64,000 nt of DNA from Vitellaria paradoxa (Eukaryota; Streptophyta; Magnoliopsida; Ericales; Sapotaceae): positions 14,765,728 through 14,829,727 of the forward strand of contig CM034241.1 in the NCBI GenBank assembly GCA_019916065.1, in the 5' to 3' direction. The notes below the pieces were generated by a model. It worked only from the letters and a program-made list of their open reading frames with translations. It had not been told where the DNA came from and searched no databases. This document shows, piece by piece, positions 22,650-33,693 of this stretch (within the stretch, counting starts at the first letter, position 1; the number at the start of each line of letters is the position of its first letter). Made by a program: the position numbers and the translations under genes.

Positions 22650-23640
22650 AAATCATTTTTTTAAATCGAAATGAATCTCATAACTTGTTTTCCAAAAGGC
22701 TTATGTTACTTGAAAGAAAATTGGACTTAAATGAATTTCCACTGATTCGCCCATTGTTTACATAGTTGGGTTAGGAATTTGTTAAAAATATCTTTGCATC
22801 TATACTTATAAAATTGGCCTAAGAATTTTATGCCAAATTTCATGAAACTGATTTTAAAAATGCCACTTTCAAGTTTGCTATCAATCGTGTCCCAATAGCT
22901 GTTACATCTAACATTATTGCATCCATACTAAGCATTAAGCACCCTAGTCATATAGATAGACTTACCCTCTTTACCTTACTTAAGATGGTGTCTCTCCTAC
23001 CAAAGAAGAACTTATTAAAATTTTTAGTGTCCTCACTGGCTCTCTACCTTGTAAAGATGAGACTTATGTTCATGATCATCTTAAGACTGATCAACGCATG
23101 TTAAACCTTTCCTCAACTAACCCTACCTTACATTACTTTGACGTTACATTAAGGTATGGTCATGTCATTTATGCCATTCTCATAGGTCTTAAGTTTGATC
23201 TTGCGTTATTCATCTTTTGACTCATGTTCACTGCCCAACAACTCAAGTGTACCAAGGATTTTTTGCCTTTTGGTGTTGTAATCAAAATCATTCAAGCCAA
23301 TTAGATTAAGCTGTCATCCTCTGGACTTACACCATAGCCTTCTCCCATCACACGACTCACTGCACGCAAATCTATGAGTAAGGCTATAGATGACACACTT
23401 GATGAGCCTATTAAAGCTGAGTCTACCCACAGCACTCGGCCTTACACTGTGAACTCCATATCATTATAGTTGCTTAGGCTTGAGCGGGAAGTGGAGCGTA
23501 TTGGAGCTGATCAGACAGCACTCAGTGGATGCTTGCATACCATTGATGGCAATATTAAGGCTTCAACTGATCTTTGCACTATCAACTTTCATTCTTTATA
23601 CCACCAATCGACAATTAGGGGCATTCCAGGATAAGCTACC
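22650..23640 (+). pseudogene. Envelope-position ORF of the SIRE-type element, degenerate
   Basis: Reading through stops gives NLFSKRLMLLERKLDLNEFP, then EFYAKFHETDFKNATFKFAI, NRVPIAVTSNIIASILSI and, further on, a shifted frame with FSVLTGSLPCKDE, LHYFDVTLRYGHVIYAILIG and a C-terminal charged part LEREVERIGADQTALSGCLH. The EFYA-x-F ... V-x-x-x-x-x-I-x-x-x-L core resembles the plant-transposon-protein domain seen in third ORFs of Athila and SIRE elements, and in the intact ORF at 60765-61850. Stops fall at usual Trp or Gln codons (ACATAGTTGGGTTAG, GCCTAAGAA). An ATG/GAT triplet repeat at 23645-23664 follows its end. The product's role is unknown. Confidence 0.6.
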
Positions 23641-24014
23641 CTAGGATGATGATGATGATGATGACAAAAGATTCGATGGTAGGACTTTTAGAGGTGGCAA
23701 TGCAGGTGGTGGTAGTAGATTTGATGGCGGTGGTGGTTTCTATTGATATGTTGGGATCTTACTTGCTTATTTCCTCCTATTTTGTGTTCTTATCATTTCT
23801 ATATCAAAAAATGGGAGTAAAATGGCGTAGTATGAATTTGGTTTGTAATAATTTTGGCTTGTGGACTCATGGATTTATACTAATAGATATATAATATAAT
23901 TAATATGATGATGTTTTACTTTACCATATAATGCCTTGATGTATTTGTTCAAGTCTTGCAGATTTTTGTAGATTCTCTTTTGAAAATTAACCTAAGTTTT
24001 GATATGGAATTTCC

Positions 24015-24024
24015 AAGGGAGAGG
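24015..24024 (+). other. Polypurine tract of the SIRE-type element
   Basis: AAGGGAGAGG lies directly before the 3' LTR start at 24026. The same tract is repeated in the second duplication unit before 33694. Confidence 0.75.
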
Positions 24025-24025
24025 T

Positions 24026-24872
24026 TGTAAAGTTTTATTATGGCAAATCCATACAAAATCTTAAGTTAAATGTTGATAGTTGAAATGTTTCCAAAATGTG
24101 ACGAGGAGAGAAGATTTGAATATTTCTAAATTGAAGATGACAATAAATCACATTAAGTTCATGATATTTGCAAGCTTTCAAAAGACAGCAAAGTTCCAAT
24201 TCAAGCTAAAAACTGAACATATACATTCCTATATAGATTAGGATTCATCTAAGCAGAACAAGAGAAATTCTAGTACGTATAGCAGGTAGCATGCAGGATG
24301 CGCGAGGTTACACCAAATCGATGCTGGGAGACTGTAGCGAACGCGTGGGTGTGCCTTTTATATGTTCTGGCTCAGACCAAATTCTAGTATGGTTTGCAGG
24401 CTGAAGGATGGATGCATGAGTTCGACATGTTGGTGCAGCACGGTGCTTGATGCTCAAAGGTTCAAGCTATATATTATTTGGACATATTTGTTTCCTATTT
24501 TGCCAGATTAAGGCAACTTGTTGTAACTCTATATATATGGACTTGATCTTAATAAACATATACACATCGAGGACATATTATAGAGATTTAGAAAGAGAGC
24601 TTTTCATCTTGAGGGCTTTCACGATCTTTCTTTATTCATTGTTTCATTTTTTCTTTACTTTCTGAGTGAATCAACAAGCCCACTTGTAAGGTTAGTTGAG
24701 TGAATCGAGCAAAAGTGACGAAAGAATTTGTGCAAGTGAATCGTGAAGAATTCATGTAGTACCTTATAACCGGTTTTATGGAATTTGTAATAGAGGTTTT
24801 TTTCCCCTTGTGAAAGGGTTTCTCATCAATTCTCTAAGTTATTGTGTGTGTGATCATTTGATCCATGTTTCA
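24026..24872 (+). mobile_element. 3' LTR of the SIRE-type element (copy in unit A)
   Basis: It starts TGTAAAGTTTTATTATGG after the polypurine tract and ends near ...CCATGTTTCA. The TATA region reads CTCTATATATATGGAC, followed by AATAAACATA. Its last 20 bp do not match the 5' LTR end well, so the right limit is approximate. Confidence 0.75.
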
Positions 24873-24884
24873 TTGTATTTCGAA

Positions 24885-25954
24885 TAAAATAGTATTAACA
24901 AAATTGTGGGTCATCATAAGTAACACTTTCTGTATCATTACGAACACTACCATTCACATCAGAGTTAAGTGACATCATTTAACTTAACAAATTGAGGTTT
25001 CTCAGTTTCAGCACTCACATCAAAAGAATCTCCTGTCCATAATCGATGTCTATACTTAACCTTTCATTAAATATAATATCTTTACTACGAGTTATTTTAT
25101 GATTTTGTTCATCCCAAAATCAATAACCAAATTCATCATCACCATACCTAATCAAGGTGCATTTAATGGATTTAGTTTCTAATCTATTTCTACTAGCAAC
25201 ATCTATATGAACATATGAAACATAGCTAAAAACTTTTAAAAATGAAAGATTTACATCTTTCCCAATCCAAGTCTTCTTTGGAAATTGTCCATCTAAAGGA
25301 ATAAAAGGTTGCTGATTTATCAATAAATGTGAAGAGTTAATTGCATTAGCCCAAAACATCTAAGGAAAGTCCATCATATATGCCTATGCATCTAGCATGA
25401 TCATTTAGGGTCCTATTCATACGCTCAGCAACTCTATTCTATTGAGGTGTTCTACTAATGGTCTTTTCTATCCAGATTCCACTATTTGCATAGTATACCT
25501 TGAACCCTTTCGGTTCATATTCCTCTTCATTATCATACCGCAAGCATTTCAATTTTAGCCGTATCTCATTTTTTACAAAGGCTTTTCATTTCTTAAATAC
25601 ATCAAAAGTATCTGATTTATTTTTCAAAAAATAAACTCATCTTTTCCTTACTAATTCATCAATGTAGGTCATGTAGTAAGACGAGCAACCAAGAGATGAA
25701 ACTGGAGCAGATCCCCAAAAATTAGTGTGAACTAGCTCCAAGTTCTCCTATTTCAGTGTTCTATTAACCTTTGAGAAGTTCAACCTTTCCTATTTGCCAT
25801 GGATATAGTCTTCATACAAACTTAGATCAACTGATGTCAATCCTGAAAATTTTTCCTTCAAACACTTCATCTTCATCCTTTTTTTCACTCATATGACCCA
25901 ACCTGAATGCCACAAATTTGGATCAATTGCCCCTTTTGCTACTGATTGTGCATA
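24885..25954 (-). pseudogene. Minus-strand copia integrase remnant (unit A)
   Basis: Read on the minus strand, it opens with YAQSVAKGAIDPNLWHS and, after a frameshift, LGHMSEKRMKMK (GAG-pre-integrase). It continues through broken integrase and has an open segment at 25120-25359 (FWANAINSSHLLINQQPFIP ... VNLSFLKVFSYVSYVHID), the integrase C-terminal part. It then runs out before RT, ending where the SIRE LTR begins. The zinc domain, core and C-terminal parts all contain stops. The RT and RNase H of this element are not present in the window. Confidence 0.7.
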
Positions 25955-27678
25955 TTTTCTGCTTTATTATCACGGTTACATGGTTGATTATATGTGAGTT
26001 ATTTGTTAGAAATCCCATTTGTTATTGTTAAATGTGAATTTTGATCAACTTATGGGATTTTGCAGGGTTATATGACCAAATTAAGAAGAAAAGAGGAAAA
26101 TATGAGCTAAAGGAGGCAAGGAGCTGAAGATGGACCTGATGGGCACACCACAGAGGCCACAGGCACCCCTCATTATTCATGGGCACCCCTCAGTAGTCAT
26201 AGGCGCCCTACCTTTAATCTGATGGGCGCCCGCCGAGAGGGGTTTTTAGGGCTGTTTCATTGGGGACTTCATCAAACACTTTGGACAACTAAGCCACGGG
26301 CGCCCCTCATTATTCAAGGGCACCCATGATGACTTTTCTATCACACGTGCAGAATAAAGTTTGAGTTATAATTTTACCCTTATACCCTTGCATTATGTAT
26401 TAATGTAAATAGAATACTTTCTGATGGAGGGGGGTTCCGAACCCTACATAAGCTTTGGGTTTTGTCTTCTGAGGTTTTTTTAGAGAGTTTTACGTTACAT
26501 TTCACACTTAGGGTTAGGGTTTTGAATTTGCTTTGGGTTGTTCAAGCTTTGTTTCATCTTCGCATTCAGATTAACATGTAAGTTACATTCATTACTTCGT
26601 TTTAATTAAAGGTTCATTATTTTCTATAGCTTTGTTCTTTATTTTTGCTTTGTAGTACTTCGTAATCTTTGTGATTGATTTGTTTTCGAAATCGTTTTAA
26701 ACCTCTTCGTTCTACTTCGTTTTCATGTTTGAGTGTATAATGAAGATGATTTCTTTTTCGAAAGGCTTCGTTTATGCTTTCGCAATGTTAGGCTAGGGTT
26801 TGTTCTTGGCTTCAAGCCATTGAAGGTGGTGTGGTAGTTTGGTGAACTCAAATGTAAGATTCTTTTCAATGAAACATATTTTTGATTCGAATTGGAATTT
26901 TGTAGTAAGCTAGGGTCCTTTTGAAATCAACTCACCTGTGTTATAACCATAACTTGGTTACAAGTATTCACTTGTGCACACCAAGTGTTTGGTTCAATGT
27001 CCCGGTGAGTTAGAAATACATTTTTCAAAACCCAAATTTGGTTTTCTTACGCAATCAATCACCCGTGTTAAAACCAAAGCTTGGTTACAATTAGCCACTC
27101 GTGCATACCAAGTGGTTGGTTCAATGGCCCGATGATTTGGAACCTATTTTCATAAAACCATGACTTGAGGTATTCTTAAGAATCGGTTCATCCGTGTTAC
27201 AATCGAAGCCTGGTTACGAGTTAACGCTTGTGCATACTAGGTGTTCGATTCAATGTTCCACTGAATCTGACACTAATTTCAAAAGCCTCTGCTTACGTTA
27301 AGTTCCATAAAATAGGTTTTAATGGAATATCTTCCGACCTACCAATGCATGTGCGTTTGTTAGGTTGAGTTACAAATGCATTTGAGTAAACCACTACCCA
27401 CTACCGGATTTGGTTCGAAGCTAAGATTGTCTTCGTTATTTTATTTGTAGTATTTTTCTTTTAGAATCATAATTCCTACACTCCATCATTCTCAACCCAA
27501 CCATATTCAAACACCTTGTAAATCTAAAATTAGTTTAAATTAACTTAGGTTCACCTACTAACTAAGAGAACAAGTTTGGAGCTTTTAATAAAGCCCTCCC
27601 TGTGGAAATGACCTCGGTTCTCACCGAGTAAGACTACGACCACTCTCTTGCACTTGAGAGGTAGAACCTGAACACATT
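25955..27678 (+). mobile_element. Gypsy (Athila/Tat-type) LTR inside the copia remnant (unit A)
   Basis: It interrupts the minus-strand copia frame between the VAN motif (27.68 kb) and AQSVAKG (25.95 kb). Its right end carries the gypsy U5 block CCTGTGGAAATGACCTCGG, a CTCGG / CCGAG inverted repeat (27613-27628) and TTGCACTTGAG. No primer site or internal region follows, so it looks like a solo LTR. The U3 part holds a GGGCGCCC-type repeat cluster. Exact ends are unsettled: GGTTA occurs on both sides (26067 and 27687 areas), but the LTR would then not end in CA. Confidence 0.6.
26140..26335. repeat. GGGCGCCC-type repeat cluster in gypsy U3 (unit A)
   Basis: About seven copies of a GC-rich unit: GGGCACACC, AGGCACCCCTCATTATTCAT, GGGCACCCCTCAGTAGTCAT, AGGCGCCCTACC, GGGCGCCCGCC, GGGCGCCCCTCATTATTCA and GGGCACCCATGATG. 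GGGCGCCC is a perfect 8-bp palindrome, and the variants differ mainly by G-to-A at its CpG. Surroundings are strongly AT-rich. The same cluster is at about 35806-36000 in unit B. Confidence 0.65.
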
Positions 27679-28904
27679 TCAGGGTCGGTTAGCTACTATG
27701 ATTATATCATTACTGTTTGTGGTCATATAAAGAGTGGCTATCTTTTTCCTTCGAGCCACAATTATAGCTCCTTTTGTGATTTTCCACGAACCACACATGA
27801 AACATGTTGGGTATCCCTTATTATCAAGCTGTCCCACAAATATTAGGTTTATTTTCAAATTAGGAATGTATCTTACATTCATTAACACCCAAATTAGTCC
27901 CTGTTTGTGTTTTAATTCTTGCATCACACCCCTAATGTGCAATGGTTCATCATCAATTAAATAAATCTTACCGAAATCACCATTTACATAATTTTCTATA
28001 ATTTCATAACTAGGGCAGGAATGAAATGAAACCCCTAAATCTAATAGTTAAGACTGAAGAGGACTATCAATACTAAGAATCAAAGTATTACCAGTATACT
28101 CAACAAAATTAACAGTTTGTTTATTCTCACTTTTTTCATTTTTTTCTTAGAAGTCTGACACTCATTTCTAAAGTGTGTCTATTTTCCACAATTCCAACAT
28201 CTTATGGAGGATCCAAAATTCTCATTATTACTAGACTTTGACTTGCTCCCAAATCTTGATTTGGACGTATCATGATCCGACTTCCTAGATGATGCCCCTA
28301 CTTTCTACACTCAAAACAGTCCTTGATATTTGACTTGTTTCTCTCCTATGAATGTCTTCACTAATAATTAGATCCCTAATACCACTAAATTTTAATTAAT
28401 CCTTACCTACAGAATTACTTACCGCTATTGCCATGCCATTCTAAATATCTTGTGGGAATGACAAAAGGATCAATGCCTGAATCTCATCATTAATGTCTAT
28501 CTCTATTGAGCTCATCTAAATTATAACAATGTTGAATGCATTCAGATGTTCCATCACTGAAGCATCTTCTCGTATCTTCAAAGTGAATAGCCGCCTCATC
28601 AGATGTACCTTGTTTGCTACAATAGGATTTCTTATACATATCTGATAAGGATTTCATAAGAGATACAGTGGTTTTCTATTTTGTAACATTGAATGCCACC
28701 TTGCGTGTCAATGATAGTCGAATCACACCTAGAACTTTCTCGTCTAGGATTGTCCATTCTACATCACTCTTCTTCTTCGATTTCTCCCTGTCAACAGTGG
28801 ATACAAATCTCTACCATAAGGTAGTCTTTGATTTGCATCCTCCAAAATCTAAAGTTTAAACCATCGAACTTTTCAGTCTTTACTTTTCTTTCTTCTCCAG
28901 GCAT
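27679..28904 (-). pseudogene. Minus-strand copia gag-protease remnant (unit A)
   Basis: The gag ATG complement is at 28902-28904: MPGEERKVKTEKFDGLNFRF and WRMQIKDYLM, then a frameshift. Downstream are TTVSLMKSLSDMYKKP, a CCHC knuckle near 28150-28195 (CWNCGK, stop, THFRNEC) and a protease site reading D-L-G in place of D-S-G (LLDLGVSFHS). The GAG-pre-integrase N part is open at 27679-27942 (LIWVLMNVRYIPNLKINLIF ... IATLYMTTNSNDIIIVAN). It stops where the gypsy LTR is inserted. Multiple stops; non-functional. Confidence 0.75.
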
Positions 28905-28933
28905 CGCTATCACTCACAACGTACGAACCCTAC

Positions 28934-28945
28934 GCTCTGATACCA
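28934..28945 (-). other. tRNA-iMet primer binding site (unit A copia)
   Basis: GCTCTGATACCA on the plus strand is the complement of TGGTATCAGAGC. It lies 2 bp from the LTR and sets the orientation of this copia element as minus. Confidence 0.85.
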
Positions 28946-28947
28946 AT

Positions 28948-29325
28948 TGTTGAAAAAATCGAACAGATTTTTGTGATTCCCAAAAACTTGAGTAAAACAA
29001 TTAAATTAAGAATAAAAGCAAAAAATAAAATCACACGGTCAAGACACAGACATTTTATGTGGTACACCACAAGGATTACGTCCACAATATTGTTGATTAT
29101 TCTTTCTTATTATCAAAATTCGTGATCAATTGTACAGAGACCAAATAAGGTATTTATACCGAAAAGAAAAATCCTAAAAATATGCCACGCCCATAGCTCA
29201 TTAACCAAGGTACAGCAAGCGTCGGAATCAAATCACACAACCTTTTCAATTCGGGTCAAAATGGAATCCAAGCGAAATTGTTTAGATTCTAGAGACCCAA
29301 AAGCCTTCTAATTTAAAAATCAACA
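28948..29325 (-). mobile_element. 5' LTR of the minus-strand copia element (unit A)
   Basis: It is bounded by TGTTG (28948-28952) and CAACA (29321-29325), a 5-bp terminal inverted repeat, giving a 378-bp LTR. A TATA-like TATTTATA lies near 29151. The flanking bases TATAA follow the outer end. The opposite LTR is missing. Confidence 0.7.
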
Positions 29326-29525
29326 TATAATCTATTTGTGATTTAGATTAAAGTGTAAAATTAAAAAATTATGTTAAATTTGATTAGATTTGTATTTCAC
29401 ATGCCATGTAGACTAATACATAATTGTGTAATTAATTTATATTTTTTGAAAAATATAAAAATAAATTTGTCTTTATTTTTTTTTTTTTTGTCGAGTTCCT
29501 TCAAGAAAAATGAAACAAAATACTT

Positions 29526-31496
29526 TTAGGCCCCATTTGGTAATGTTTTCGTTTTCTGTTTTTCTGTTTAAGTTTTCAAAATTTTGTAAACCCACAACAG
29601 AAACATGTTTGATAAACCTGTATATATTTTTTTGTTTCCAAAAAAAATAAAAACATAAATAGAAAAACGTAAACACAAAAAAAGTATTTTCACTCTGGTT
29701 TTCTTTTTTGTTGCCAATATTTTGTCAATTTTAAAACTTTATCTATTTTTTTAACATTACATAAAAATAAATTATTTTATTCAAATATTTTATTAAAATA
29801 AGTTATTTTAATAAATAATATAATTAAATTCAATAAATTAAATTAAATATATAAATTAAAATAAATTATTTTTAATAAATAATAAAACTAAATTAATTAA
29901 TTAATTTAATTTAATAATTAAATATTGCTAAATTATCTAAAATAAATATCATAATTAATTTATTTAATCTAATAATTAAATTAATTTATATAAAATAATT
30001 ACTAATAAATAATTAAATTATATTAAATTTTAATTTAATTTAATAATTATTATTAAATTGTTTTAAATAAATATCATAATTAAATTAAATTATTTATAAT
30101 TTAATTAATTTAATTTATATAAAATATATTTTATTAAATTATTTTAATAAATAATTAAATGAATTTAATTAATTTAAAAATAAATAATTTAATTTAATAA
30201 TTAATCTAATTTAATTATTTATTTAATATGAAATATATTTTATTAAATTATTTTTAATAAATAATATATTTTAATAGATTTTATATTTATTAAAGTAAAT
30301 GATTTTAATAAATAATTTACTGTATTAATTTAATTAATTATTTTAATTAAATTAAATTAATATAAAATATATTTTATTAAGTTCTATTAATTTTTTAAAA
30401 CTAATAAAGTTAAATATTTTCTAAAATAAAAAATTATAATTATAAACAAAATTACATTTCCAAACGCAGTTTCAGTTTTCATTTCAGAAAAAATAAACGG
30501 TAATAGAAAACAAAAAATAGAAAACGGTAATAGAAAAACAGCAACAAAAAAATGACAGTGTTGTCAAACCGGTCCTTAAGTTTTCATTTTTAGTTTTTCA
30601 TTTTCTTTCACAGTAACTATTAGTTACAACGTACCATTACCCATCATTAACCATAATCGTCTACTAGTCGTCACCCATCCAGCCACCACCTCCTATTGTC
30701 GCCGTCCATCTCTGATCACTACCCAATATATTATTTAATATTATTTTTAATTAATATATTACATTAATTAATCATGTTGTCAATAACTAGTTTAAAATTA
30801 TATATTGAATATATTAAATAATAGTAATTTAATTAATTAAATTTAATTATAACTAATTTTATTTAGTTATCTTAATTATATTTTTATTAAAAATAATTAA
30901 TTTAACAAAATAAAATATATTAAATATAATTAAATTAATAATTAATAATTACCTAAATTAAATTACTTATAATTTGATTATAATAATTTAATAGGCAAGT
31001 AATAATTAACTATTAAATTAATTATAATTAAATTTAATTAATTAATCTAATTAACAGGAATTACGTTTTACTAAATTGTTTTTAAAAATAGTACAATAAA
31101 TTAAGTTTGATATATTTTATTTTTATTGGACTAAATTATGTTTAACAAATAATATAATTAAAATAATTAAATTTAATTAATTAAATTAATTAAAAACAAC
31201 AATTACCAACTAAAAACTATTATTTCCAAATGTGCTTTCAATAACTGAATACAGAAACTGAAAACTGAATATAAAAACTGAATACAAAAACTAAAACTAA
31301 CAACTTTCTCAAACGGAACCTTATCTTTTCATAATTTTTGAAAATTTTGAAAATATTTTTATTTTTTTTTTTAAATCTGAAAACTGAAAACAAATTTACC
31401 AAATGAGTTCTGGTGTTCAGTTTTCAAAAAAAAAAAAAAAAACGAAAACAAAAACTAAAAATCAAAAATTGAAAGTTTCGCCAAACGAGGTCTAAG
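29526..31496. mobile_element. AT-rich TIR element, MITE-like, possibly nested (unit A)
   Basis: The left end TTAGGCCCCATTTGG and the complement of the right end TTAGACCTCGTTTGG differ only by transitions, so they look like terminal inverted repeats of a hAT-like non-autonomous element. Two further inward-facing ends of the same style occur at about 30579 (AAACCGGTCCTTAAG) and 31322 (AAACGGAACCTTATC), suggesting nested copies. The interior is extremely AT-rich with long runs of TAATTAAATT and no ORF. Target duplications were not clear. Confidence 0.5.
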
Positions 31497-31547
31497 TGAG
31501 GCATATATATATATATATATATATATTCATTAATAACCCTTAACAAC

Positions 31548-31607
31548 ACTAACCACTCACCATTTAAAAGTGACATAACTAACCACTCACCATTTAAAAG
31601 TGACATA
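31548..31607. repeat. Two 30-bp tandem units (unit A)
   Basis: The 30-bp sequence beginning ACTAACCACTCACC and ending AAAAGTGACATA is repeated perfectly head to tail, just after an AT dinucleotide microsatellite at 31504-31527. Confidence 0.8.
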
Positions 31608-33280
31608 AAAAATAATTTTTTAATTTTCGTAAGTTATTTAAGTAATTTTACTTTTTTATTTTTTATTTTCCTTAAATACTCATTAAATGTTTACTTCTCT
31701 TGTTATGTACTTTTATTTTATTTAAATGTCCCTTAATTATTTACTATTTACTTAATATCTTTAACTAATAATTACTCATTATTTATTATTTGACATAATT
31801 TTTTTAATTTTTTAAATAAAATAAAAAATTAATTAAAAATACACACTGTATCCCCTTATGGTATACATGTATATTTCTATTTATAGTTGTGTTTGATTGC
31901 CGTCTATTGATCCAATATGGTTCTTCCTCTAAAAAAAGTAAATGAGTAATTACACTTTGTCATTTGAATTTACTGTCTGCAAAAACAAATTATCTTTCAC
32001 CGATTTAAAAATTAACACATAATATCTTATAATTTGAATTAATTTATAAAATTTATTGAATTTTAGAATTTGATTAGATCTCCCTACTTCACATTCCGAA
32101 ATTAATCAGACGAAAAACATTTAAAAGAAAATAGATAAATAAAGGTACACATTCATCTACTTTTCATATTAAAACTAAAAGCAGACACCCACTATGTATA
32201 TGATTTTTGTTAAATTTTTTTAATTAAAATAAAATTATAAAAAATTAGTAAATACAAAAGTTCAAATAGAAAATAATAAGTAGATGGTAACTAATTAAGG
32301 AGTATTTAAAGACAATAAAAATATTACAAAAATAGTGGGTGATTAAAAGTTTAAGGAAAATAAAAATATAACTGAATAAAATTACTTAATTAAATGATAG
32401 TTATGAAAACTTATTTTTCAATACTAAAAAGTTATAGAAAATTTAAGAATATTATAAAAATAAATTCACTAAATTAAAATAATTAAGAATCTTTTAATTG
32501 AGCAACTAGACGCATGTTCAAAGTGGATAGTTCAAAGTATACTTTACACGTTCAAAATATATTGTTCAAAGTATGTGTTTGAATGTTAAGGTCGCTTAAT
32601 CTGAGCATAAATACTTTTGCATTATTCTAAACTTGTGGACCCGCATCTCCTCCCGGGCTATTAAAAACGAATCGGATCATCATTGGTGGAGTAAAATCCG
32701 GGACCATATCTAATTTATGTTTATTTCTGAGCTCATCCATGATCTGTCTCCTTCCCAACAGTATTATTAAATGAACGAAAGAATAGACAACAAGAGCCAC
32801 CGCCATCAGAAAATCATGGTAAGACTTATATTAGAAGTTTATAATTCCCGCAAAATTGTGTTTGATAGGTCCCTTTTGGAAATTAAATTTTTAATAATTT
32901 TTGACAATTTTTAGCAAAAGTTGGTGGATGAAAATTTTTTATATATTTGGTAAAATAAATATTTTTTTTTGAATTTTTACAACTTTTAGGTGTTTGGTTA
33001 AACAAATAGAAATTTTTAGTAACTTCTAACAATTTTTAGGAGTTTGACAATATTTTTAGTAATTTTTAAATTAAATTAAAGTGAAATTACTATTATGCGT
33101 CTCCTCAACTTAGCAAAAGTTAATATTTTGACAATCTGTCAACTTAACAAAATTTGACAACCAAATACATAAAATATCAAAAAATAATATTTTTTTTTGC
33201 TTTTTTTTTTTAACTCAACGGGATTTTTTTTATTATTGAAAGTTACCATTCAACCTCAAAAAAGTTGTATATATATATAT
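31608..33280. other. Non-coding AT-rich stretch with a conserved block (unit A)
   Basis: No gene is supported. At 32628-32830 base composition shifts (ACCCGCATCTCCTCCCGGGC, GAGCCACCGCCATCAG) and ends with a possible ATG|GTAAGA splice-donor-like site at 32817-32825, as if a gene-promoter or first-exon fragment had been captured. A related block occurs at 46917-47075. I do not recognise a protein. Confidence 0.35.
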
Positions 33281-33470
33281 GTTGGTAACCTGAAAACTTG
33301 GGTAGGTAGGTCTTATTGGACCCACTCCACCTTGCCAAACCAGAGGCAGGAGGCTAACTCTAAAGTATCGTTAGGTTAATCACAAGTATGATCTCAATGC
33401 GATTCGAACTCACGACTTTTGAATTTACAGTTTGACACGAGTTCTTTTTGTCTACTGAGCTACCCCACAG
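33281..33470 (-). mobile_element. tRNA-derived SINE (unit A)
   Basis: On the minus strand it starts CTGTGGGGTAGCTCAGTAGAC with a good A box (complement of 33450-33463), then a B box GAGTTCGAATC (complement of 33401-33411), and ends ...GGTTACCAAC before an AT microsatellite. Flanking GTTACATATATAT and GTTGTATATATAT may be an imperfect target duplication. It is not a functional tRNA gene, since no acceptor-stem pairing is seen. Confidence 0.7.
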
Positions 33471-33693
33471 GGTTACATATATATTGTTGCTAATGAGTTT
33501 ACTATGATTTGGTGATTTAACAAATTGCTACATGGTTATCAATTTAATGAGCTTAATACATTGTTATATAGATAACATTATGTGCATTAATTGGGGAACG
33601 GGCATGATGTATTTGTTCAAGTCTTGCAGATTTTTGCAGATTCTCTTTTGAAAATTAACCTAAGTTTTGATATGGAATTTCCAAGGGAGAGGT

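Larger units (their letters stand above)
15541..24872 (+). mobile_element. SIRE/Maximus-type copia retrotransposon, full length, degenerate
   Basis: Layout: 5' LTR (15541-16359), tRNA-iMet primer site, gag, long coiled-coil segment, protease-integrase-RT-RNase H, about 1.2 kb of spacer, envelope-position ORF, polypurine tract and 3' LTR (24026-24872). The order and the extra ORF after RNase H are those of the SIRE/Maximus lineage. The two LTRs differ at many positions by eye and by an indel of roughly 30 bp near 15608 versus 24094, so this is an old insertion. No matching 5-bp target duplications are seen (ATATT on the left, TTGTA on the right). Confidence 0.8.
23938..33605. repeat. Tandem duplication unit A (9,668 bp)
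   Basis: The unit begins GATGTATTTGTTCAAG, and the same sequence recurs at 33606, immediately after this unit's end (...GGGCATG). Every feature inside recurs about 9.66 kb downstream in the same order and orientation: SIRE 3' LTR, copia integrase remnant, gypsy LTR, copia gag-protease remnant, copia LTR, TIR element, 30-bp repeat and SINE. By eye the copies differ at about 1-2 percent of positions in the segments I compared. Confidence 0.9.

Noticed and set aside
15536..24877. Target duplication for the SIRE-type element
   Set aside because: ATATT on the left and TTGTA on the right do not match; the right LTR end is uncertain.
26505..26524. Telomere-like TTAGGGTTAGGG
   Set aside because: Only two units inside a gypsy LTR leader, repeated in unit B by duplication; not a telomeric array.
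26067..27692. GGTTA as target duplication of the gypsy LTR in unit A
   Set aside because: It fits the left side (especially in unit B, GGTTA then TGTGACC), but the right side would give an LTR end that is not CA, so it was left unresolved.
29700..31300. Matrix-attachment region or replication origin in the very AT-rich block
   Set aside because: AT richness alone does not support it, and the block is bounded by transposon-like ends.
32759..32910. Short protein-coding gene starting at the ATG near 32772
   Set aside because: It gives about 47 residues without any recognisable motif and runs into AT-rich sequence; treated as a possible captured fragment only.
33400..33465. Possible tRNA gene on the minus strand
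   Set aside because: A and B boxes are present but no acceptor or anticodon stem pairing is seen, and the sequence continues as a SINE body.
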